DNA of 64,000 nucleotides from an uncultured Christensenella sp. (GTDB lineage Bacteria; Bacillota; Clostridia; Christensenellales; Borkfalkiaceae). The notes beneath the pieces are model-generated. The model saw only the letters and a list, made by a program, of their open reading frames with translations, was not told the origin of the DNA and searched no databases. Location of the stretch: NCBI GenBank assembly GCA_910586245.1, contig CAJUFY010000004.1, positions 1-64,000 on the forward strand. The letters are read 5' to 3'. A program made the translations under genes and the position numbers. Shown here one piece after another: positions 40,496-48,965 of the stretch (position 1 is the stretch's first letter; each line of letters opens with the position of its first letter).

Positions 40496-41765
40496 ATGAG
40501 TTCAGGCGTTCGATCGCCGCTTCGTAAATCCGAAGCAACAGGTCTACGCGTTCCAAGGTTATGTATTCGTTGGGCTGGTGTACGACGGATTCGTCGCCCG
40601 GCATTTCGGGACCGAACGCCACGCCGTGTTTGAGCGCACGCGCGTAAGTCCCTCCGCCGATGGAGATAGGCAGAGCCTGTTCGCCCGTAAATTCTTCGTA
40701 TACGCCGCATAACGTTTGAATCAGCGGGTCGCGTTTGTTGAGCCGCATCGGCGCTTGACGGCTGAGCGTTTCGTATTTCACGCCGAATTGTTCCAACATT
40801 TCGAACACGAACTTTTCTTCGAACGAAGCGGGATATCGGATATCGCATACCACGTGTACTTCGTTCTTTTTGAATTTGATCACGTTGGGCGAAAGGGTGA
40901 GGAAATCGTAACTGTCGTGCGCGCCCGTGATTCCGTATACGTCGTAGAAAAGGCAGTCGAGAATGCGTTTCACCGATTCGTTGCGTTTTTCGAAGTATTT
41001 CAGGATCGGGAGAATTGCGTTCGCGCCCAGTTCTGGGGTGGAGCCGTGCGCGCTCTTTCCGCGCGCGATGATTTTTTTACCGCCGGTCTGCAAACCCAGC
41101 GCTTCCGCTTTTGAATGCGTAAGCGTTTTCGGCGTTGCTTCGCAGTAGTCGCAAACCATGTTCGCGCTGTTTCCGCCTTCTAAAAAAATAAAGGGCGGTT
41201 TTTCCATCGGGAAGTGGAAGCGTACGTGCAGAATGCCTTTTTCCGAAAAGATTACGGGGAAATCCGCATCGGGCGAGAATCCGGTTTCGGGCATATGCGC
41301 CACGCGATTGTAATGTTCGATACACGCCCAGCCGCATTCTTCGTTGCAACCGACGATGAGCTTAATTTTTTTGTCGGGAACGAATCCGCGGTCTTTCAGC
41401 GCTTTCAAAGCGTAAAGGCAGCAGATCGCAGGACCTTTGTCGTCAACCGTTCCCCGTCCCCAAATGCGGTCTTCGGTAACTTCTCCGCCGAACGGCTCGT
41501 GTTCCCAACCGCCGCCCGCGGGCACGACGTCGAGGTGCGCAAGCACGGCGAATTCTTTTTTCGCGTCGCCGTAAACGACTTCTCCGACGTAATTGTCGTA
41601 GTTGTGCGTTTCGAAACCGAGCGATTCTGCAAGCGCGAGAAAATGGCAAAGGCAGTCCGCCGCGCCCTGCCCGAAGGGCGCGTTCGGCAAGCGTTCTTTG
41701 CGCGAAGAATCGAATTTTACGCTTTCTGAAATACTTTTTACGGTTTCATTGAAGTAAGGGTGCAT
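40494..41765 (-). CDS. M20 family dipeptidase (PepV/Sapep type)
   Basis: 423 residues from the ATG at 41765, preceded on the minus strand by AGGAGAGG; a longer frame begins in the intergenic region without a ribosome site. The di-metal site is visible: HLDVVPAGGGWEHEPFGG, GRGTVDDKGPA with the bridging Asp, and NEECGWAC with the catalytic Glu. A lid domain lies in between (residues ~170-330), and GGGTYARALKHGVAFGPEMPG closes the active site. Enzymes of this group are cytoplasmic Mn/Zn dipeptidases that recycle peptides. It is monocistronic, convergent with the YitT gene. Confidence 0.92.
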   Translation of the reverse strand: MHPYFNETVKSISESVKFDSSRKERLPNAPFGQGAADCLCHFLALAESLGFETHNYDNYVGEVVYGDAKKEFAVLAHLDVVPAGGGWEHEPFGGEVTEDRIWGRGTVDDKGPAICCLYALKALKDRGFVPDKKIKLIVGCNEECGWACIEHYNRVAHMPETGFSPDADFPVIFSEKGILHVRFHFPMEKPPFIFLEGGNSANMVCDYCEATPKTLTHSKAEALGLQTGGKKIIARGKSAHGSTPELGANAILPILKYFEKRNESVKRILDCLFYDVYGITGAHDSYDFLTLSPNVIKFKKNEVHVVCDIRYPASFEEKFVFEMLEQFGVKYETLSRQAPMRLNKRDPLIQTLCGVYEEFTGEQALPISIGGGTYARALKHGVAFGPEMPGDESVVHQPNEYITLERVDLLLRIYEAAIERLNS

Positions 41766-41917
41766 AATCCTCTCCTTTTGCCACGCATGAATTTTATCAT
41801 ACGGTGCGGTGGCTGTCAAGACGGAAAACGGCGGTTGTACAGAAAATTTGGTAAAACAGGGCGGAAAACAGTGCAAAACTTGAAAAGATATGTTATAATC
41901 GCAAAAAGGGGATGGAT

Positions 41918-42634
41918 ATGCACGAAGGACACAGAGAAAGAATGTTGGAAAAGCTGAAGGCTTCCGAAAGCTCTCTCAACGATCACGAGCTGCTTGAAAT
42001 TATGCTGTTTCCGATGATTCCCCGCAAGAACACCAACGGCGTCGCGCATCGCCTTCTCGATGCGTTCGGTTCGTTAAACGGTATTTTTCTCGCTTCCGCT
42101 ACGGAACTTGCGCAGGTGGAAGGAATCGGAGAAAAAACCGCCGCGCAGATTCGGAATATCGGTTTGCTGTACGAACGGATGCGCTTCGGAAAAGAAGAGC
42201 AGCCCCGTAAATTCAATATCGACGCGTATTCTGGGTTTTTGACGCAACGTTATGCGGGGCTCAGCGAAGAAGTGGTCGAAGTGTTTTGTCTCGATTCCTC
42301 GCAGCGGATTAAAAGTTGCAAGCGGTTTTCTTCGGGCAACGCGGAACGGGTTCGCGTCCGCGCGGAGGAGATCAGCGCGTTCGTCGCAGCGTCCCGCGCC
42401 GACGGCGTCGTGGTGGCGCACAACCACCCTGCGGCGGGGTGCACGCCTTCGAGAGCGGACGACGATTTTACGGGAAAGTTCGCCGTCGTCTGTTCGGTGA
42501 ATAACGTAAAATTTTACGACCATATTATCGTAGGGACGAACGGCGTATACAGTTATTTCCGTTTGGGGCATATGGATAAGATCAGACAAAAATATAACAT
42601 CGATCAAATCGTTTCGGGGAATCCGCTGTTATGA
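41918..42634 (+). CDS. radC: RadC/JAB-domain protein
   Basis: 238 residues from the ATG at 41918, about 6 bases after AAAGGGG; an in-frame ATG at 41912 directly touches that ribosome site. It starts MHEGHRERM, usual for this family in Clostridia. An N-terminal helix-hairpin-helix region (AQVEGIGEKTAAQIRNI) precedes the JAB metal-binding motif VVVAHNHPAAGCTPSRADDD. Despite the name, a DNA-repair role is not established. The -10 TATAAT is at 41894-41899. The stop overlaps the histidine kinase start by four bases, so radC is co-transcribed with a two-component system. Confidence 0.92.
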   Translation: MHEGHRERMLEKLKASESSLNDHELLEIMLFPMIPRKNTNGVAHRLLDAFGSLNGIFLASATELAQVEGIGEKTAAQIRNIGLLYERMRFGKEEQPRKFNIDAYSGFLTQRYAGLSEEVVEVFCLDSSQRIKSCKRFSSGNAERVRVRAEEISAFVAASRADGVVVAHNHPAAGCTPSRADDDFTGKFAVVCSVNNVKFYDHIIVGTNGVYSYFRLGHMDKIRQKYNIDQIVSGNPLL

Positions 42635-43860
42635 AAAAGAGGAAATTCGAACTGGAAAATCCGTTTTTCGTACGGTGCTGGAAGACGATCGTTTTCTGCC
42701 TGTTGATTCTGGTGGAAATTCTGATTCTGCTCACCAACTGGGAGGCGCGGTATTTTACCGATATTCCTTCCTGGTGGGTGCAGCTTCCCGCTCTGTTTTT
42801 ACTCGCGTTCGAAAACGCACTCAAATTTTGGGCGGCGCGTTCCGCAGGCGCAAAAATTCCGTGCTACGTGTTGGATACGGTGCTGTTGATCGTCATTACG
42901 CTCTTTTCGGACGGCGCCCTCCTTTCTACGCTGTATATCGTGATACTTTCGGAATTTTATTTGACGCAGACCAAACTCATCGGCGGGATCGCCATGGGCG
43001 TTACGAGCATCGGACTGTTTTTAATCGCGTTCGCGGTGTCGGGCGCGCTGCGCGGGGAAGACGTGAAAATCGCGGCGCTCGTGACCAACGCGTTTAACGA
43101 CATTATTATTATTGCGTTCCATTTTCTGATCGTCAATTTTGCCGTTCATATGTACCGTAAGAACCGCGAAGTCACCAAAGCGTTCGACGAACTCAACGAA
43201 AGCAATATCAAACTCGGCATCGCGTACCGCGAATTGCAGGAGGTCACTGCGCTCGAAGAGCGGCAGAGGATCGCAAAAGATATTCACGATACCGCCGGGC
43301 ACGCCATTACGACCGTAATCATGCAGACGGAAGCGGCGAAGCTTATTCTCGACAGCGATCCCGCCGAAGCGAAACGGCGGATTGCCGCGGCGAATTTGCA
43401 GGCGAAAAACGCGCTCGAAGAGTTGCGCGAAAGCGTACACTTGCTTTCGGGCATTTCCGAACAGGATACCTTAAAAGAACAGATGGAAGAAATCATTCAC
43501 GATACCACCGACGGAACGGGAATTACCGTTCGGTACGAAATCGACGAAATTTCCGTTTGCGATGCAAAAAGGCGTTTTTTGTGCAATACTTTAAAAGAGG
43601 GGATTTCCAACGGGTTGCGCCACGGCGGCGCTTCCGCGTTCTGGTTCGAGCTGAAAGAGGCGGACGGTCAGATTTCCTTCTTGCTCTCGGATAACGGAAG
43701 CGGCGTGGATATGACGCAGATCGAAGAAGGGCTCGGCTTAAAGGGCGCGTACCGCCGCGCGGAATCGCTGGGCGGAAGCGTGAAAATCGAAAGCGAACGG
43801 GACGAAGGCTTCGAATTATACGTAACTTTGCCGTCGGACGGCGATAAGGAGAAAGTATGA
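42631..43860 (+). CDS. Sensor histidine kinase (HisKA_3 type)
   Basis: 409 residues. Five to six transmembrane helices fill residues ~15-170 with almost no outside loops, suggesting it senses a signal in or near the membrane. The dimerisation helix carries the phospho-His in ERQRIAKDIHDTAGHAITT (residues ~210-228). The ATPase domain has the N box EGISNGLRHGG, G1 DNGSGVDM and G2 GLGLKGAYRRAESLGG. This is the NarX/DesK-like class that pairs with LuxR-type regulators, as the next gene is. It overlaps both neighbours by four bases. The target is unknown; the convergent ABC exporter at 44560-47201 is the nearest candidate. Confidence 0.93.
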   Translation: MKKRKFELENPFFVRCWKTIVFCLLILVEILILLTNWEARYFTDIPSWWVQLPALFLLAFENALKFWAARSAGAKIPCYVLDTVLLIVITLFSDGALLSTLYIVILSEFYLTQTKLIGGIAMGVTSIGLFLIAFAVSGALRGEDVKIAALVTNAFNDIIIIAFHFLIVNFAVHMYRKNREVTKAFDELNESNIKLGIAYRELQEVTALEERQRIAKDIHDTAGHAITTVIMQTEAAKLILDSDPAEAKRRIAAANLQAKNALEELRESVHLLSGISEQDTLKEQMEEIIHDTTDGTGITVRYEIDEISVCDAKRRFLCNTLKEGISNGLRHGGASAFWFELKEADGQISFLLSDNGSGVDMTQIEEGLGLKGAYRRAESLGGSVKIESERDEGFELYVTLPSDGDKEKV

Positions 43861-44504
43861 AAATCAAAGTTTTGCTGGCGGACGATCAATCGATTCTTGC
43901 GGACGGAATCAAGAGCGTACTCTCTTCCTGCGGGGAAATCGAAGTCGTCGGAATCGCGCAGGACGGGTTTCAGGCGCTCGAATTGCTCGAAACGACCAAT
44001 CCGGACGTCGTGCTCATGGATATTCGCATGCCGAATATGAACGGCGTGATCGCCACGCAGGAAGTGAAGCGGCGCCGCCCCGAAGTGAAAGTGATTATTC
44101 TCACCACGTTCGACGACAGCGATTACATTTTAAACGCGATCAACAACGGTGCGAGCGGATATTTGTTGAAGGATACTTCTTCGGCGGCGCTGATCGACGC
44201 GATCCGCAACGCTTACGCGGGCGATACCATCTTGCCCGCCAAGATTGCAAAGCGCATTGCCGACGCGGCGCGCATGGTGAGCAACGATCGCGAAATCAAG
44301 CTCAAACGCAAGTTCGGGCTTTCCGACCGCGAAACGGAAATCGCACTCATGATTTACGAAGGATTTACCAACAAGCAGGTTGCCGCCGCGCTCAAACTGA
44401 CGGACGGCACCGCGCGCAATTATATTTCCGCGATCTACGTAAAACTCGAAGCGGGCAACCGCGCCGAAGCGACGGAGAAAATGCGGGACGCCATTCAGAA
44501 TTAA
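43857..44504 (+). CDS. LuxR/NarL-type response regulator
   Basis: 215 residues. The receiver is complete: acidic pair in LLADDQSI, phospho-Asp in VVLMDIRMPNMNG, and Lys in YLLKDTS. The C-terminal LuxR helix-turn-helix reads LSDRETEIALMIYEGFTNKQ and LTDGTARNYISAIYVKL. It is coupled to the kinase gene by an ATGA overlap. It is the third gene of radC-kinase-regulator, ended by a long hairpin shared with the convergent ABC genes. Confidence 0.95.
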   Translation: MKIKVLLADDQSILADGIKSVLSSCGEIEVVGIAQDGFQALELLETTNPDVVLMDIRMPNMNGVIATQEVKRRRPEVKVIILTTFDDSDYILNAINNGASGYLLKDTSSAALIDAIRNAYAGDTILPAKIAKRIADAARMVSNDREIKLKRKFGLSDRETEIALMIYEGFTNKQVAAALKLTDGTARNYISAIYVKLEAGNRAEATEKMRDAIQN

Positions 44505-44510
44505 ATGAAA

Positions 44511-44549
44511 ACGCAAACGCCCGCCGACGGTATGTCGGCGGGCGTTTGC
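44511..44549. terminator. Long hairpin between the convergent regulator and permease genes
   Basis: Sixteen-base perfect stem (half-site GCAAACGCCCGCCGAC) with a 5-base loop. No T run follows on either strand, so it may act as a transcription barrier or mRNA 3' end for both genes rather than a classical intrinsic terminator. Confidence 0.7.
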
Positions 44550-44559
44550 GCGATCATCG

Positions 44560-46506
44560 TTATTCGATTGCTTTCAGCGATTCGTTCATGTCGATTTTTA
44601 CGATCTTGCGCCGCAGCGCAAGGGTTACGAGGAAGGTGAACAGCAGGGTAATAAACGGAGCGATCAGCCACACGAACCAGGACACGGAAGCGATCGCGCC
44701 GAAGCCGATGATGGAAAATACGAACCACATCAGCAGCAGCCCCGCGGGATAGCCGAACAATATCCCGACAACCGTATTTACGTAAATTTCACGGTAAATA
44801 TACCCCGTTACTTCTTTGTCGAAATAGCCCAGCACCATGAGCGTCGCGATTTCGCGGTTGCGTTCGCTGACGTTGATGTTCGTCAGCGTATAGATCACGA
44901 CGGCGGTGAGCAGCCCCGCAAAGATGACGATGATCACCGCAAGCGCCATGATGGAGGGGGAGCCGAAGTTGCCGAACAGACACAAATCCAACAGTGCAAG
45001 CCCTGCGAGTACGAGCCCCATTGATCCCGCGACGGCGATTACCGTCATCAGAAACCGGCTCTTATAGCGCAAGACGTTGCGCATCGTCGATTTATATTTG
45101 AAGGAAAGTTTGTTCCAAAGGAAGGGGATGCGTTCCAGAATGACTTTTTTGCCCGCTTTGGGAACTTTGGGGCGGAGTAGATCGGCGGGCTTTTCGCGCG
45201 TCATTCTGTGCCCCGCAAGTAGCGTCGCCAGCAGCGTCGTGATGACGATGACGAAGTAAGTCACAAGGAAAAACCAGAGCATGACGCTCGCGCTCATCGG
45301 CGGCATATCGAAGCTGTAATTGAATACGTAGTAAATCATGCTCGCAAGCCCGATGCCCACGAAGTACGCGCCCACGCCGCCGATCCCCGTTGCCAACATG
45401 GCGAATAAAATATATTTGAATACGATACGGAATCCGTCGTAGCCGAGCGTGCGCAGGCAGGCGATTTGCGCGCGTTCTTCCTCCATCAGGCGCGTCATGT
45501 TCGAAAGTACCACGAGCGCCGTAATAAACAGGAATGCAACCATCAGCACGATTCCGATTTCCATGACCTTTTCGCCGTAAGCGTGCAAGGAAACGAAGCT
45601 GTAATTGTCGTAAAGAGTGAGCGCGCGGTAGTCGCCGTCGGAAAGGACGGCGGCAATTTTTTGTGCTTCCTGTTCCAGATAGGGGCGGTAGCCGCGCGAA
45701 AAGGCGTCAAACGCTTCGCGGTCGGGGAGCGCGACGTACAAATCGCCCGCGGCTGGCAAAAGCGCGTTGCCGAAGACGACGGGAATGACGTCGGTACTCA
45801 AATACAGAATATTGTCGAGCAGAACGAAATCGTCCAGCCCGCCGATGCTGTCGGGCACTTCCGCGTTTTCGGGGTTGGTGTAGCTGATTTCGCCGTCGAC
45901 GGCGAACGAGATCGGGCTCGTTACGATTTCGGCAACGGTAACGGTTACCGTCGCCATTTTGTCGGGAAGCAAAGCTAGTTGGGCGGGCGGCTCTTTGCCG
46001 CCCTGTTCGGCGAGCTGCGTGACGACGTCTTTAAAATTCAGCGTAATTTCCGTGCCGACGGGCACGCCTTTTATTCGGTTATCCTGTCGCTCGGCGGAAA
46101 CAGGACGTTCGTATACTACAGTCGGCGCGTCGCTTTTTACGGCGTGCAACGTATTGACCGTGCGTTTCCCTTTCAAAAAATACAGCCTGACGAGCTGTTC
46201 TTCCTCGCCGACGGTGAGATTCACGTCGACCGAATTTCCCGCGTTGACGTTCTCTTCCCCGTAAAGGGCGCGCACCGCGTCCGCTTCCTCCTGCGTGAAG
46301 CCTTCGTCCCGCTTGCTCTTTAAAATCAGATCGCTTACGTTCTGCGCCTTGTAGTAATTGGAAAGGGACTGGTCGACCTTGTTGGTCGAGCCTCCGATTC
46401 CCGCAATAAATCCCACGGAAACGAGCACCATAAAAATGATGGAAAGAAACCGTGCGATATGCTTTTGAAAGACGCGGACGAGCGTTTTTAAATAGGTTTT
46501 CACCAC
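44560..46506 (-). CDS. FtsX-like ABC permease
   Basis: 648 residues from a GTG at 46506 (GAGGAG upstream, within the end of the ATPase gene). One transmembrane helix at residues ~18-42, a large extracytoplasmic domain (~43-310), then two blocks of three helices, each an FtsX unit (MVAFLFITALVVLSNMTRLM with EERAQIACLRTLGYDGFR; VIIVIFAGLLTAVVIYTLTN with SERNREIATLMVLGYFDKEV). Only one extracellular domain is large. The two coupling segments contact the ATPase. It pairs with the MacB-like ATPase upstream. Such exporters or mechanotransmitters move lipoproteins, peptides or antibiotics; the substrate is not evident. Confidence 0.9.
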   Translation of the reverse strand: MVKTYLKTLVRVFQKHIARFLSIIFMVLVSVGFIAGIGGSTNKVDQSLSNYYKAQNVSDLILKSKRDEGFTQEEADAVRALYGEENVNAGNSVDVNLTVGEEEQLVRLYFLKGKRTVNTLHAVKSDAPTVVYERPVSAERQDNRIKGVPVGTEITLNFKDVVTQLAEQGGKEPPAQLALLPDKMATVTVTVAEIVTSPISFAVDGEISYTNPENAEVPDSIGGLDDFVLLDNILYLSTDVIPVVFGNALLPAAGDLYVALPDREAFDAFSRGYRPYLEQEAQKIAAVLSDGDYRALTLYDNYSFVSLHAYGEKVMEIGIVLMVAFLFITALVVLSNMTRLMEEERAQIACLRTLGYDGFRIVFKYILFAMLATGIGGVGAYFVGIGLASMIYYVFNYSFDMPPMSASVMLWFFLVTYFVIVITTLLATLLAGHRMTREKPADLLRPKVPKAGKKVILERIPFLWNKLSFKYKSTMRNVLRYKSRFLMTVIAVAGSMGLVLAGLALLDLCLFGNFGSPSIMALAVIIVIFAGLLTAVVIYTLTNINVSERNREIATLMVLGYFDKEVTGYIYREIYVNTVVGILFGYPAGLLLMWFVFSIIGFGAIASVSWFVWLIAPFITLLFTFLVTLALRRKIVKIDMNESLKAIE

Positions 46507-47201
46507 TCGATCTCCTCAATCGGTCTGGGATTTTCGTTGATTTCGATTTGTTCGATTTTACCGCTCTTGATGTGCAGAACTTTGTCCGCCATCTCTTTTA
46601 AAGCGGCGTTGTGCGTTACGACGATCACGGGCTTTTTCTGTTTGCGCGAAATATCGAACAGCAATTTTAAAATATGTTTTCCCGTTACGTAGTCGAGCGC
46701 GCCCGTCGGTTCGTCGCACAAGAGCAGTTTGGGGTTCTTCGCAACGGCGCGCGCGATCGAAACGCGCTGCTGCTCTCCGCCCGAAAGCTGCGCGGGGAAG
46801 TTTTGCAGCCGTTCGCCCAGTCCCACTTCTTCGAGCACCGTTTTGGGATCGAGCGCGTTTTTACAGATTTCCACGGCGATTTCCACGTTTTCGAGCGCCG
46901 TAAGATTTGGCATCAGGTTGTAAAACTGAAATACGAAACCGACGTCGCCGCGGCGGTATTCCGTGAGCCCGCGTTTGTTGAGTTTGGTAACGTTTTTTCC
47001 GTCGAGCACGATTTCGCCTTCGCTCGCGCCGTCCATGCCGCCCAGCAGGTTTAAAAGGGTGGTTTTGCCCGCGCCGCTCGATCCGAGTACGACGGCAAAT
47101 TCCCCGTCTTCCAGCGAAAAAGTAACGTCTTTCAACGCGTCGACCGTAACGTCGCCGACGCGGTAACGTTTGCTTACGTGTTCGAGACGCAAATAACTCA
47201 T
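46500..47201 (-). CDS. MacB/LolD-type ABC ATPase
   Basis: 233 residues; ATG at 47201 after CGGAGG. Walker A GSSGAGKTTLLN, Q-loop FVFQFYNLMPNLTA, signature LSGGEQQRVSIARA, Walker B LLLCDEPTGALDY, and switch His VTHN are complete. It belongs to the group that partners FtsX-like permeases, and the next gene on the strand is one, overlapping by seven bases. The pair is transcribed from a promoter at ~47233-47262 and is convergent with the two-component system. Confidence 0.95.
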   Translation of the reverse strand: MSYLRLEHVSKRYRVGDVTVDALKDVTFSLEDGEFAVVLGSSGAGKTTLLNLLGGMDGASEGEIVLDGKNVTKLNKRGLTEYRRGDVGFVFQFYNLMPNLTALENVEIAVEICKNALDPKTVLEEVGLGERLQNFPAQLSGGEQQRVSIARAVAKNPKLLLCDEPTGALDYVTGKHILKLLFDISRKQKKPVIVVTHNAALKEMADKVLHIKSGKIEQIEINENPRPIEEIEW

Positions 47202-47232
47202 GGCAAAATCCTCCGATTGTTTTCTGCTTTAC

Positions 47233-47262
47233 ATTATAACACGGATGCTGTAACGAATACAA
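47233..47262 (-). promoter_or_regulatory. Promoter of the MacB-like operon
   Basis: On the minus strand: TTGTAT, 18-base spacer, TATAAT (plus-strand ATTATA at 47233-47238). Confidence 0.65.
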
Positions 47263-47347
47263 GTGACATTTGAAAAGGCAAACGTTATTTCACAGCCTTT
47301 TCATTTAAAAAAATGTAGAAAATTGTCGTAAAAACAAGATTAAATTC

Positions 47348-47378
47348 TTGACAATCGGGGGGGGGTAAGTAGTAGAAT
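47348..47378 (+). promoter_or_regulatory. Promoter with a G9 tract in the spacer (candidate phase-variable promoter 2)
   Basis: TTGACA (47348-47353), ATC, nine G (47357-47365), TAAGTAG, then TAGAAT (47373-47378). With nine G the spacer is 19 bases; loss of two G would give 17. The layout TTGACA-(AA)ATC-G9-TA is the same as at 36647. Confidence 0.7.
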
Positions 47379-47420
47379 AATGATAGAAACGGCGTCGAGC
47401 CGAAAAGTGAGGATCAGAAT

Positions 47421-48401
47421 ATGAAAAAAGCAGGAATTGCAGTTGCAGGCTTTTTGCTTGCGGGTACGTTGTTTGCATGCACGGCGTGCGGCGAGGGCGG
47501 CGCGAATGCGAATACGGGAAAAGTAGAAGGTGATTTCAGCGAGGAAGCGACCGCCGAACAACTGAGTGCGGCGATTGCGAAAATCGACACCGAAAACGCG
47601 TTCGGCGATATGACGGCGGACGATTGGAAGTTGGGCGTACAGATTTCGGCGGATCTGAGCATGGGCGTAAAAGCGACGGTTTCCGACGGTAAGCAGTCGG
47701 CGACTTCCGAAACGAGTACGGTGATCGGCGGCAAGTTCGATTTTTCCGTCGACAAACAGATGAATCTTCTTGCGGCGGGCAACCTGAAATTAACCGCGAC
47801 GCAAAAGGCCAACGGGCAGTCGGAAAAAGAAGAATCTTCCTTCAAAGCGTATCTCGATTCCGATTTCGCCTATGCGGAAGCAAATGCAAACGGTGAAACG
47901 CAGAAGGTAAAGGTATCCGTTTCCGAGCTTATGGAAGCGATCAAAGGCATGATTCCCGTTTCGTCCGACGAAACGGAAGGGGATATCGTCGAAGAAGAGG
48001 AATTCGACATCGCTGCAATTCTCGGCGGGCTTGCGGAAGTGGGCGGAAAAATATATCTCGACGAATCGGAAGGGCTGAAAATAAAAATCGGCTTCGACGA
48101 AACGTTTATCAGAAGCGCGATGGAAGAAATTCCCGAATACGCCGAAATGGCGGAGTATTTGCAGTTCGATTCCTGCGTATTGGATTTTTACGCGGTGTTC
48201 GATCGGGACGGGAAATTCGGTCAGATCAGTTTTAACGCGAACGTTGCCGCGAAGATGGAATTGACGCCTCTTATGAAGACGGAAGTTTCGATCAAAGGCG
48301 GCGCGGTGGTAAAGGCGGGCGACGTAAACGTAACGCTTCCCGCAGGGATTGCTTCGGACGACAGCTATCAGCTCATTCCGATCGGTTCCATCATCGGTTA
48401 A
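47421..48401 (+). CDS. Putative lipoprotein of unknown function
   Basis: 326 residues; ATG at 47421 after GTGAGGATC. The signal peptide ends in a lipobox-like FACTAC, placing the protein on the outer face of the membrane. The mature part is acidic, Lys-balanced and beta-strand-rich, with repeated alternating patterns (GKFDFSVDKQMNLLAAGNLKL; GQISFNANVAAKMELTPLMK), reminiscent of LolA/DUF4923-like curved beta-sheets, though I cannot assign a family. A central acidic stretch (DETEGDIVEEEEFD) separates two halves. It is a single-gene unit under the second G-tract promoter and has its own terminator. Confidence 0.75.
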   Translation: MKKAGIAVAGFLLAGTLFACTACGEGGANANTGKVEGDFSEEATAEQLSAAIAKIDTENAFGDMTADDWKLGVQISADLSMGVKATVSDGKQSATSETSTVIGGKFDFSVDKQMNLLAAGNLKLTATQKANGQSEKEESSFKAYLDSDFAYAEANANGETQKVKVSVSELMEAIKGMIPVSSDETEGDIVEEEEFDIAAILGGLAEVGGKIYLDESEGLKIKIGFDETFIRSAMEEIPEYAEMAEYLQFDSCVLDFYAVFDRDGKFGQISFNANVAAKMELTPLMKTEVSIKGGAVVKAGDVNVTLPAGIASDDSYQLIPIGSIIG

Positions 48402-48407
48402 CGGTAT

Positions 48408-48440
48408 CAAAAAAGACGGGCGATTCGCCCGTCTTTTTTA
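48408..48440. terminator. Bidirectional terminator between the lipoprotein and fumarase genes
   Basis: AAAGACGGGCG-ATT-CGCCCGTCTTT with A-rich and T-rich flanks. Confidence 0.9.
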
Positions 48441-48446
48441 GTGCGT

Positions 48447-48965
48447 TCAATAGATGTTATTGCCTGTGCTGTCGATTGCAACGACGGCGGGGAAGTCCTT
48501 GATTTCGAACCGATAGATCGCTTCGCTCAGCAAATCGGGAAACGCGACGCATTCGCTGCGTTTGACCGCGTTGCCGTAAATCGCGCCCGCGCCGCCGATC
48601 GCCGCAAAGTATACGCGCTTGTTCCGCGCGACGGCTTGCCGCGTTTCTTCGTCCATGCCGCCTTTGCCGATCATGCCGCCGAGCCCTGCATCCAGCAGAC
48701 GGGGTGCAAACGAGTTCATGCGCGCCGAGGTCGTAGGCCCGCAACTGCCGCACGCTTTGCCCTCGGGCGCGGGGCAGGGCCCCGCGTAGTAAACGAATGC
48801 GTCTTTGAGGTCGAAGGGAAGGGGCTTCCCTTCGTCGAGGAGCGCAAACAGGCGTTTATGCGCGCAATCGCGTGCCGTGTAAACGATGCCCGAAAGCAGT
48901 ACGCTGTCGCCCGCGCGGAGTTTTTTCGCTTCGTCTTGCGAAAGGGGAAGTGTGAGTTTTTTCAC
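48447..48965 (-). CDS. Class I fumarate hydratase, beta (C-terminal) subunit
   Basis: 172 residues from a GTG at 48965 placed after GGAGGTGCTGTC. Conserved blocks LRAGDSVLLSGIVYTARDCAHKR are split across the start, then YYAGPCPAPEGKACGSCGPTT with the strongly conserved GPTTSARM, and GMIGKGGM. This is the Fumerase_C domain, the swivelling part of the [4Fe-4S] fumarase or tartrate dehydratase. It overlaps the alpha subunit gene by four bases. A longer frame running upstream to 49637 is out of register with the alpha gene and is not real. L(+)-tartrate dehydratase is the main alternative. Confidence 0.93.
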   Translation of the reverse strand: MKKLTLPLSQDEAKKLRAGDSVLLSGIVYTARDCAHKRLFALLDEGKPLPFDLKDAFVYYAGPCPAPEGKACGSCGPTTSARMNSFAPRLLDAGLGGMIGKGGMDEETRQAVARNKRVYFAAIGGAGAIYGNAVKRSECVAFPDLLSEAIYRFEIKDFPAVVAIDSTGNNIY

